Of a stretch of DNA of 53,458 nt, positions 9,229 to 16,900 are shown piece by piece. The notes below the pieces were generated by a model, which had not been told where the DNA came from, did not search any database, and saw only the letters and a program-made list of their open reading frames with translations. A program made the position numbers and the translations under genes. Location: assembly GCF_011050055.1 (NCBI RefSeq), contig NZ_DRGM01000026.1:1-53458 (forward strand), given 5' to 3'. Numbering within the stretch: the stretch's first letter is position 1; each line of letters starts with the position of its first letter. Source of the DNA: Pseudoalteromonas prydzensis (lineage in GTDB: Bacteria > Pseudomonadota > Gammaproteobacteria > Enterobacterales > Alteromonadaceae).

Positions 9229-9612
9229 TTACACTTTTCCGCTTCGTAGTTTTCGCTGTTGCTCTATAAGCTTTTCGAGCTCATCTAATTGTGTATCATT
9301 AAAATTAGTCGAAGTAGAAGAAAATGCAGCAATTAAACTGTTTTCACCCTCTTCAACAAAGTCAGCTGTAATATCATTTATTAAAGTAGCTATAAGCGAG
9401 TTACGATCAACTTTAGTTCGGTAATTATAAGCATGACCCTGCTTAGTTCTGCTAAGAAGGCCTTTTTTATAAAGTCTTTCAAGGGTGCTTTGAATAGTAT
9501 TGAGAGTGCAGCCACGTGTTTTACCTAAACGACTGTGCACATGCTTTGCATCCGCTTCTTTAGAAGACCACAAATATTGAAGTACTAGTTTTTCTAATTC
9601 GCCTAACTGCAT
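9229..9612 (-). CDS. BlaI/MecI/CopY-family repressor
   Basis: This 127-residue protein has the family's N-terminal winged helix (LGELEKLVLQYLW, then TLNTIQSTLERLYKKGLLSR) and a C-terminal helical dimerisation segment (FVEEGENSLIAAF, then LDELEKLIEQQRKL). ATG at 9612 is preferred over a TTG at 9618, since AGAGA lies upstream of the ATG. It is the first gene of the operon, followed immediately by its M56 partner and then czcCBA, so it probably represses its own operon by binding near 9613-9707 until cleaved or released. The inducing signal is unknown. Confidence 0.8.
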   Translation of the reverse strand: MQLGELEKLVLQYLWSSKEADAKHVHSRLGKTRGCTLNTIQSTLERLYKKGLLSRTKQGHAYNYRTKVDRNSLIATLINDITADFVEEGENSLIAAFSSTSTNFNDTQLDELEKLIEQQRKLRSGKV

Positions 9613-9636
9613 AATCAAATATCTCTTAACAACATA

Positions 9637-9649
9637 GCCATATCATGGC
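9637..9649. promoter_or_regulatory. Candidate BlaI-type operator dyad
   Basis: GCCAT-ATC-ATGGC is a perfect 5-bp dyad with a 3-nt spacer, 25 bp upstream of the blaI ATG and inside the divergent promoter region. It does not match the classic TACA-N2-TGTA core, so its assignment as operator rests on position and symmetry only. Confidence 0.3.
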
Positions 9650-9684
9650 AAAATAAAAACCGATAGGCAATCGGTTTTTATTTT
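9650..9684. terminator. Hairpin in the blaI/DUF3147 divergent region
   Basis: AAAATAAAAACCGAT (9650-9664) pairs perfectly with 9670-9684 around a 5-nt loop and is followed by a T-rich run on the plus strand. It looks like an intrinsic terminator, yet it sits between two divergently transcribed genes, 23 bp before the DUF3147 start. It could be an attenuator for that gene or an insulator against read-through. Confidence 0.5.
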
Positions 9685-9707
9685 TTATTTAAAAAGGAAA
9701 GTAATAC

Positions 9708-10061
9708 ATGGGTTGGATAATTTTTAAATACTTAGTGACAGCAGCAATTGTTGTAGCGGTTTCAGAGGTCGCAAAGCGCAGTGATAAACTCGGAGCACTA
9801 ATTGTAGCACTTCCATTGGTAACCATTTTAGCGATGATTTGGTTGTACGTTGAAAAACAGCCGCCAGAGAAAATTGCGAGTCATGCCTGGTACACATTTT
9901 GGTATGTTGTGCCTACCTTACCGATGTTTTTAATATTTCCATCATTACTACACCGATTTGGTTTTTGGCCATCACTCGGCCTCAGCGCCTTAATAACTTG
10001 TTTTATTTTTGGAGTGTTTGCATTCGTCGTTAGTAAATTTGGAATAAATTTATTACCCTAA
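9708..10061 (+). CDS. DUF3147 family membrane protein
   Basis: This 117-residue, four-helix membrane protein matches DUF3147: a conserved start (YLVTAAIVVAVSEVAKRSDKLGALIVALPLVTILAMIWLYVE), a loop with HAWYTFWYVVPTLPMFLIFP, and a final helix. Its function is unknown in the family. AAAAAGGAAAG precedes the ATG by 6-7 bases. It is transcribed away from blaI and so may share operator control with the czc operon, or simply be a neighbour at the boundary of the metal block. It is followed by a 170-bp gap in which I see nothing distinctive. Confidence 0.75.
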   Translation: MGWIIFKYLVTAAIVVAVSEVAKRSDKLGALIVALPLVTILAMIWLYVEKQPPEKIASHAWYTFWYVVPTLPMFLIFPSLLHRFGFWPSLGLSALITCFIFGVFAFVVSKFGINLLP

Positions 10062-10231
10062 AAGTTGTTTCTGAAATTAATAATATGGTGAAATCAAGGA
10101 TGTAGCTGAGGCAATAATTTCGATACTTATCTCTAAAAAATTTCCCATTACTTAGCAGAGTCAAATAAAAGCTAGCCTTATTTATGTACTAAGAGTGATA
10201 ATATAAACAGAATATGGCTCATTTTATGGAA

Positions 10232-11608
10232 CTATAAAAATGCTTCTATAACTCTAGTTCTAAGTGATTTAATTTGTATACTGCTTAATGAACAACCTGA
10301 AAGCAGCTCATCATAAGCTATACCGCGTTCTGAAGTTAGGCCCCCTAGAACGAGTTTATCAAGGGTTTCTTTTAACTTATTATCCCTGTTTATCTTTGGC
10401 GATGTTAAAGGTCTAAATATATCTTCTCTCACCAAGATTGTGTCACATTCCATATCAACATAAGAGCAACTATCTGGTATATCAATATTAATACGCTCAG
10501 CAAACTCAACTAAGCTTGTTTCTGCAAATGTGAATAACCATGCGAATTCAATTTTACCTTTGCCAGACCTAAGAATGCGCCCTAGAACTTGCCTAAAATA
10601 CAACTCTGTTTTTATAGAGCTTAAATGACAGCATACTTGTAGCCTAGGTATGTCGGTCCCTTCACTGATCATACCAACACTAACAATCCACTGTTCAGTA
10701 GATGACTTAAATAAATTAATTTTCTGTGTTGAATTATCGTGTAAGTAAGTAACTATGGTTGACGTTTGATTAAATTCTTCAATTAATAAACTATTTATCA
10801 TTTCAGCGTGCTTAACTGAAGACGCGACAACTAAGCCTCCGGCAGTTGGGTTTGAAGCTCTTATCTCCGACAATTTTAATACGGCTAACTTTAGTAAATA
10901 TCTAAGTGCAGAGTCATTATTAAGCACCTCTTGGTACGTTGAGTGAGCTTGCCTAACAAATTCAGCTATAGACCCATATGTATCGTGACCATCCGAAATA
11001 TTATTGCTATCAACTAAAACTATTTTTGGCTCTCTACACACATTATCTCTAATGGCCTGACTCAAGCTGTATTGATAATCGCATATCAACTCACCTTCTG
11101 CAGAATAGTTCACTAAAGCGATAGGAAGAGCGTCTGAGCGCCAAGGAGTGCCTGATAGCGCAAGCGTGTAAGTTGCAATATCCTGTAAATGGAAAACAAC
11201 TCTCTCACCCCACGTATTGATTTTAGATTTATCTTGCGAGAACGAGCAATGGTGTATTTCATCAAAAATAAAAAATGTACGGTATTTACTTAGCCCATCC
11301 CAGGTACTTTGAGGAATGGAGCATAAACTTTGATAAGTCATTGAAACACCTACAGCCGTAAATGAGCCATCAAATGAACACCCAATTATTTTTCCAAATG
11401 TTCTTTTGATATTATTAGCCACTTCAACCGATGGTGAAAAGCAGATCACTCTGTCTATCATTTTTTTATCAAATAACGTTTTGGCCAATGATGCTGCCAT
11501 TATTGTTTTACCAGCACCTGGAGTAGCCTGACATAGAAAGTGCTTATCACTAACAGCGTATTTCTTTACCGCTAACTCAACACATTCTTTTTGCCAACTT
11601 CTCAACAT
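10232..11608 (-). CDS. SF2 DEAD/DEAH-type helicase
   Basis: This 458-residue helicase has all core motifs: Q-like N-terminus (LRSWQKECVELAV), motif I ATPGAGKT at 28-35, motif II DEIH at 116-119, motif III SGTPWR at 152-157, motif V GMISEGTDIPRLQ (~312-324) and motif VI QVLGRILRSG (~340-349). It is a compact type-III-restriction/RecG-like SF2 protein with a short C-terminal extension (~100 residues) and no nuclease motif that I can see. It overlaps its upstream partner (11602-12150) by 7 bp, so the two probably act together. The setting beside an Avs-like system suggests defence. I do not recognise the pair as a named system. Confidence 0.8.
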   Translation of the reverse strand: MLRSWQKECVELAVKKYAVSDKHFLCQATPGAGKTIMAASLAKTLFDKKMIDRVICFSPSVEVANNIKRTFGKIIGCSFDGSFTAVGVSMTYQSLCSIPQSTWDGLSKYRTFFIFDEIHHCSFSQDKSKINTWGERVVFHLQDIATYTLALSGTPWRSDALPIALVNYSAEGELICDYQYSLSQAIRDNVCREPKIVLVDSNNISDGHDTYGSIAEFVRQAHSTYQEVLNNDSALRYLLKLAVLKLSEIRASNPTAGGLVVASSVKHAEMINSLLIEEFNQTSTIVTYLHDNSTQKINLFKSSTEQWIVSVGMISEGTDIPRLQVCCHLSSIKTELYFRQVLGRILRSGKGKIEFAWLFTFAETSLVEFAERINIDIPDSCSYVDMECDTILVREDIFRPLTSPKINRDNKLKETLDKLVLGGLTSERGIAYDELLSGCSLSSIQIKSLRTRVIEAFL

Positions 11609-12150
11609 TGCCGTGCACCATTATCCAAAGAGGCCAATACAGTAGTTAAAGCGTTAACTTTTCCTAATAACTTAGCTGAATTATTTTTAGCATCATCTAA
11701 TGCAGAGTAGAACAAGCTAAGGTGCTCAGGGAATCGCTTTTGTAGAGCTTTATATTCATCAACTTCCCCTAATAAAATTGCAAGCTCAGCCTCAAAGTGT
11801 TTCTTTTCATTTAATAAGGTTTCAACAAGCGGTGATGCTTGATTATCAGTATTACTGCTAATTGATTTTTCTTGTTCAATTACAACCTGTTTCGCCACAA
11901 ACGTAACGTTATTAAACAGCTCAGTTTTAAAATATTTTTTATGGCGGCCACTTCCTTTTGAATTTAGGAGTTCCTTCCGCTCAAGAGCTGTCGTTTGTCT
12001 ATAAATGAATTTACGTGCCTCATCTATATCTTGATATGTATCAGTTACGGTTAATAACTCATCCCTGAGCTCGACAATTGTAAAGCCATTGCACTCTTTT
12101 TCGATCAAAAGGGAATAAATATGTTGGTTTAATTTGATAACGTGGGGCAT
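11602..12150 (-). CDS. Winged-helix/coiled-coil partner of helicase, unknown
   Basis: I do not recognise this 182-residue protein. Residues ~1-75 look like a winged-helix DNA-binding fold (IYSLLIEKECNGFTIVELRDELL, ARKFIYRQTTALERKELLNSKGSGRHKKYFKT, with a basic wing). Residues ~95-180 are strongly helical and heptad-like (VETLLNEKKHFEAELAILLGEVDEYKAL), predicting a coiled coil. The reading frame overlaps the helicase start, so the two are co-translated. It may target the helicase to DNA or regulate it. Its start faces the XRE gene across a 197-bp region with four dyads, so it is probably under that regulator. Confidence 0.6.
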   Translation of the reverse strand: MPHVIKLNQHIYSLLIEKECNGFTIVELRDELLTVTDTYQDIDEARKFIYRQTTALERKELLNSKGSGRHKKYFKTELFNNVTFVAKQVVIEQEKSISSNTDNQASPLVETLLNEKKHFEAELAILLGEVDEYKALQKRFPEHLSLFYSALDDAKNNSAKLLGKVNALTTVLASLDNGARQC

Positions 12151-12175
12151 TTCTTATACTACAACAATTAAGAAA

Positions 12176-12192
12176 ACTTAGGGTTGCTAAGT
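12176..12192. promoter_or_regulatory. Operator 1, ACTTAG-N5-CTAAGT
   Basis: This is a perfect 6+5+6 dyad (spacer GGTTG), 26 bp upstream of the start of the minus-strand winged-helix gene, near where its promoter should be. It is the first of four copies in the divergent region. The likely binder is the XRE protein encoded at 12348. Confidence 0.75.
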
Positions 12193-12209
12193 ATATAGAA
12201 CAATGCAAA

Positions 12210-12226
12210 ACTTAGAAATACTAAGT
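12210..12226. promoter_or_regulatory. Operator 2, ACTTAG-N5-CTAAGT
   Basis: This dyad has spacer AAATA and is extended to AAACTTAG/CTAAGTTT. It lies exactly 34 bp from operator 1, a spacing that puts the two on roughly the same DNA face, as for cooperative dimer pairs. Confidence 0.75.
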
Positions 12227-12268
12227 TTTATGCTTGAGAGTGATTTTAAGAACATACCCACAAATCAG

Positions 12269-12285
12269 ACTTAGGATTCCTAAGT
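12269..12285. promoter_or_regulatory. Operator 3, ACTTAG-N5-CTAAGT
   Basis: This dyad has spacer GATTC and lies 59 bp from operator 2. It forms the second pair together with operator 4, on the side of the XRE gene. Confidence 0.75.
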
Positions 12286-12302
12286 GTACAAACTATTGTA
12301 AA

Positions 12303-12319
12303 ACTTAGACAATCTAAGC
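12303..12319. promoter_or_regulatory. Operator 4, ACTTAG-N5-CTAAGC
   Basis: This dyad has spacer ACAAT and one mismatch in the right arm (CTAAGC). It is 34 bp from operator 3, the same spacing as operators 1 and 2, and ends 28 bp before the XRE start codon. That position fits autorepression. Confidence 0.7.
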
Positions 12320-12347
12320 TATTAGAGACTGAAAAAATGATACTTTT

Positions 12348-12656
12348 GTGTTCCAAAATCCAATCCCAATTAGACTCAAACAAGCCCGCGCTAAGTCAGG
12401 TATTACTCAAAAGCAGCTGGGGATACTTATCGGTATGGATGAAAACTCAGCGAGTGGTCGCATGAACCACTATGAAAAAGGCCGTCATATTCCAGATTTA
12501 ACGACTCTAAAAAAGATCGCTGATGAACTAAATGTTCCATTGAATTATTTTTTCTGTGAAGATGAGACAACAGCAGAGCTAGTAATTGAAATATCAAAGT
12601 TAGACACGGAGAAAAAGCTTGAGCTAATCAAGGAACTCAAAAAATCAACTAAATAA
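12348..12656 (+). CDS. XRE-family transcriptional regulator
   Basis: This 102-residue protein has an N-terminal lambda-Cro/XRE helix-turn-helix (RLKQARAKSGITQKQLGILIG, then NHYEKGRHIPDLTTLKKIADEL, LNYFFCED) and a short charged helical tail probably used for dimerisation. The start is a GTG with only a weak ribosome site. The one ATG close by (12337) is out of frame. It lies between the helicase pair (divergent) and the MBL-STAND operon (same strand, 144-bp gap). With four dyads directly upstream it is the best candidate master repressor of both arms of the island. Confidence 0.8.
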   Translation: MFQNPIPIRLKQARAKSGITQKQLGILIGMDENSASGRMNHYEKGRHIPDLTTLKKIADELNVPLNYFFCEDETTAELVIEISKLDTEKKLELIKELKKSTK

Positions 12657-12800
12657 CTAAAGTTTAAGAATAAACAACCTGATACTAACTTGATATTTTT
12701 GGATTAAGTGCTGCGCCAACACATTAACTTTTATAACAATTGATCTGAGAGTATATTTTTAACAAACAAGAATTAAAAAAATCAATAAAGGGAAATTAAT

Positions 12801-13985
12801 GTGAAAATTAAAATGTACCCAGCCGAAAATGGAGATGCATTTTTGATTTGCTCTTCCGATACTAATATTTTGATCGATGGCGGTTATGCAAAGACCTTCG
12901 ATAAACACATAAAACAAGATCTCGATAACTTAGCGAGTAAAGGTAATATTCTAGATTTAGTTATTGTAACTCATATTGATGCTGATCATATTGGCGGAAT
13001 TATCCGACTTTTATTACTGAACGAAAGTAAAATATTAAGTAAAGTTATCTCGATCAAAAAAGTTTGGCACAATAGTCTTCGAAGCCTTTCATTACCAAAT
13101 AGTTCTGAAATTTCACAGGAAAGCTTAGAAATCCTGAAATCGTTCATAAGAAGAGGTCACCCCAAGAATTTAATTGCAGAAACTGAGCAAGTAGAAGAAA
13201 TTAGCGCTAGACAAGGCAGTACACTAGCAACTTTGATAAATAAAGGTCGATATTGTTGGAATGAGAAACATGGTTTAAAAAACATATGCGTAGAAGAGAA
13301 TTCATACACATCTCTTCCTAATGGTTCAATAAAAGTTATAACCCCTACAAAGTTAAGACTACAAGAACTTCTACACTCATGGAAAAAAGAGCTAAAGCGT
13401 TATGGACTTACTGAATCTGTTACATCAAATACAATTGTCGATGATGCATTTGAGCTAAGCTTAGAACATAGGCAAGAAGAAAATACCAAGCTCCCAGAAT
13501 TAACATCTTCTGGCCAAAATATAAAGCTTGAGGATATATACTCACCTGATGAGTCAAAAACAAATGGAAGTTCAATTGCAACTATAATTGAGTTAGACGG
13601 TGTTAGAGTACTTATGCTAGCTGACGCTTGGGCCGAAGATATTATAGTTGAATTAAATGCAATGAAAGCTCAAGGCGATAACTTAGAGTTTGATGCAATA
13701 AAAATATCTCATCACGGTAGTATCCACAACACCAGCCCAGAGCTCCTAAAATTGATAGATGCACCGGCATTTTTTATTTCAACTAATGGTAGTGGAAATC
13801 ATAATCACCCCGATTTAGAACCCCTTTGTGCAATCGTTGATAGAGAAGCGAATTTTATGAGAACTATTTACTTTAACTATTCAACCTCAGCATCTAGGAA
13901 GCTTAAAAACTATCAAACAACCACTGGAGCAACTTTCACAGTTGTAGAAAATGCTACAAATTGGATTAATATCAAAAAGGATTAA
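12801..13985 (+). CDS. MBL-fold metallo-hydrolase, Avs1-like component
   Basis: This 394-residue protein has a ComEC/Rec2-like metallo-beta-lactamase fold: LIDGG at 25-28, THIDADHIGG at 57-66, a late LMLADAWAED region, KISHHGSIHNTSPELL (~300) and NHNHPD. The first metal motif reads HxDxDH rather than HxHxDH, with Asp60 in place of the second His; this occurs in stand-alone relatives. GTG start with AAAGGGA upstream. One base separates its stop from the next gene's ATG, so it is strictly co-expressed with the trypsin-STAND protein. An MBL protein next to a protease-STAND gene is the known composition of type I AVAST anti-phage systems, where it is thought to be needed for immunity. Confidence 0.75.
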   Translation: MKIKMYPAENGDAFLICSSDTNILIDGGYAKTFDKHIKQDLDNLASKGNILDLVIVTHIDADHIGGIIRLLLLNESKILSKVISIKKVWHNSLRSLSLPNSSEISQESLEILKSFIRRGHPKNLIAETEQVEEISARQGSTLATLINKGRYCWNEKHGLKNICVEENSYTSLPNGSIKVITPTKLRLQELLHSWKKELKRYGLTESVTSNTIVDDAFELSLEHRQEENTKLPELTSSGQNIKLEDIYSPDESKTNGSSIATIIELDGVRVLMLADAWAEDIIVELNAMKAQGDNLEFDAIKISHHGSIHNTSPELLKLIDAPAFFISTNGSGNHNHPDLEPLCAIVDREANFMRTIYFNYSTSASRKLKNYQTTTGATFTVVENATNWINIKKD

Positions 13986-13986
13986 G

Positions 13987-16900
13987 ATGCTAGATAAAAC
14001 AGCACAATCAGCGACATGTAGAATTCAATGTGGTGAGGAGTCAGGAACTGGCTTTCTTGTGTCTTCAAAATTAGTATTGACAGCAAGCCATTGTTTGGAA
14101 GATCCGACTGAGAGTAACAATGAGGTTGATGTTGTTTTTGAATATGGCACAACCAAATTACCTCACAAAGCAAAAGTGCTGGATTATGATGAGAGCTTAG
14201 ATGTAGCTCTATTAGAGCTCGACTCAGAACCCGACTTAACTCCGTTAACTATCAGTTGTCAGATGCCACTAGATGGTTCAAAGTTCTACTCTTATGGATG
14301 GCCAGTAGCTAAACTAACAATCGGTCACCGTTTAGAAGGAAAAATAATCCAAACTTTTGAAGCTACAAAACTAAAATCTGACATCGAAATTAGTATTAAC
14401 CAAGAATTATCTCTAAGTAGTTATAAAGGCTTTTCTGGAGCTGCTTTAATATGCGATGAAGCTTGCGTTGGAATAATTCGAGTTTCAATTGAGAAAACAT
14501 TACATGTCATTTCAACTTTCACACTACGACATTTTTTAGCTCAAAATGATATTCCAATAACACAAGAAGAAAGTTTGTCTAATAATGAAACCATAGCTTC
14601 ACGATTTGAATTCGTGAAGCAGTTTGATGAACTACTCACCAAAAATTGCAATAGTTATAGGTTCATTAACGGCGCTCATGGGATAGGAAAATCCACTTTT
14701 TGTGATACTTACTCCCCATTGAATGACTCACTTGAACACTTCGCTACTTATTGCTTTTCGCAAAGTCAGAAGTCCAAAAATGCAGTACAGCTAGCACAGC
14801 CTATAGAGTTCTTTAATTGGCTAAATATGCAAGTATCAAAATTAATAAACGGGACTCCTATAAGGACAGATAACTATGATTACCACAGGTTAATAAAAGA
14901 AACAGAACAGCTCCTTTCCATAGCTTGCAATAAATATGATTTAAATAAAAAAGTAGGTATTTTATTTATTGATGGGCTTGACGAAATTTCTCGGCATGAC
15001 CCTGCTTTATTAAGTAAGTTCATTGGGCTTTTACCAATACAACTACCTAAAGGCTTGATTATTGTTCTAGCAGCCCCTAACTATGAACAATTTGAAGCTC
15101 AATTGGGACAAAGGTTGAATAAAAGTTTATGTATTTCGCTCCCTCCCCTGAAATATAATTCAGCCCAAAGTTTCTGCTATACCAACCTATATAATGAATT
15201 TGCAGTACCTAAAACTGTAAACTTAATTTGTGAAAGAGCTCAAGGACACCCTCTATACCTTCGCTATTTAATAGACCTAGTAAACTCAGGATTAACTAAA
15301 AAAGAGTTATCTGATTTCCCCCTGATTGATGGAACAATCCGAAATTACTACGATTTACTTTGGTCACAGTTAAAAAACGATGAAGCTGCGGTAAATCTAT
15401 TAGCAATTGTTGCTCGATTACGATGGGGGATTCCTATTAGTTTCTTTTCGGAGATTTTAAATAAAAGCGAACAAGCTATTCTAATAAGTACTCATAGTAG
15501 AATAAAACACTTACTTTTAAATGAGAATGAAACAACCGTCTATCACTCATCATTTTCAGACTTTTTGGTTGAAAAAACTCAATTGCTTGAGAAGAGTATT
15601 CAACTGAGACTATTTGAGTTTTGTGAAAAAAATCAAAAGAGTCAATACGGCTTACTTAATTTAATTTATCACGGCCTCAAGATAGAGAATGATGATAAAT
15701 CTCATGTAATTCTATTATGTAATCAAAGTTGGGTAGATAAATGTGTCCTACAAGGAGTAGAGCCTGACACTTTGCAAATTGATATTCATAAAACCTTAGA
15801 GGCTGCAACACTGTTAGGTGATTTAGCTGAAACAGTTCGAATATTATTATTGTCCCAAAGAATTAATTTCCGCTATAGCGTTTTATTTGCTCAATCAGCT
15901 AGTTTGACAGCTGGAGCACTTATTTCTATTGGGAAACAAGAAGAAGTTTTGCAACATGTAGTTAGGTATGGTCAGTTAATAATACCTCCTCAAGAATCTT
16001 TCAAAATAGTTTTACACCTCTCGAATGAAGAAGCTAATCAAGAAGCTCTCAATCTAACAAGAACTACAGAGATGTTTATTGAGGACAAGTTTGAAAATTT
16101 ATTAAGTGGAGATGGGATTCCATATGACGAATTTATGAACTTCTTTAGCTTGTACTCTCAACTTTTCATGCTTAAAACTCGACTTGGTGACGAATCCGCT
16201 TATAAGAAGTTCGTGAACTTTCAACTTTATTGGTCGGAAGTTATTTCATCCAACGCAAAAAATAAAGAGTATAGCGATGCGTTCAAAAACGAAATGGTAG
16301 CTAACTCCCAAGCAACCGCAATGTGCCTACTGGAACACTACGTGCCTATTTCAGAGCTACGCAAGATCTATCGAGGTCCTATCAGTGACTACACAGGAAT
16401 TATTTTATCCTCGATTCCTATTTATTTTGAGTTATGTCGCTATTACGGCTTAACTGCCAATAGAAGTATACTTACAGTAGTTTTTAATGACCTTCTAACC
16501 ATCATTGCTGAATGTGGTGGTGGAGTTAATAAACTAAATAGTGTAGCTACTAGCGCTCTTTTAACTCTCAATGCGCCAAAAGAAATTATAGAAACCTTTA
16601 GTAAAGAAATTGAAGAGTTGAGCTCCTTTACCTTCATCGGAGAAGACGGAATCACGAGTGATGAATACCTTTTCATTCAAAACATGTCTGACTGGCGACT
16701 AAAAGCATATGCTAAAACTTGCTTTAAATGTCCGAATTTTATCCCATTCACTAATAACAACTGGGAAGAAAGCATAAGCTCCATCTGTAAAATAGTTGCT
16801 TGGTGTAGTGGCAAAGCAAGAAAATACAATCAAAGTAGTGATGCTAAAGAGCTAGAAAATGTATGGGATATACTCAATAAAAGCGTTATTGATAATATAA

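Noticed and set aside
13951..13986. Upstream extension of the STAND protein
   Set aside because: Lies inside the MBL gene; ATG 13987 has an ideal AAAAAGGA site and a natural N-terminus.
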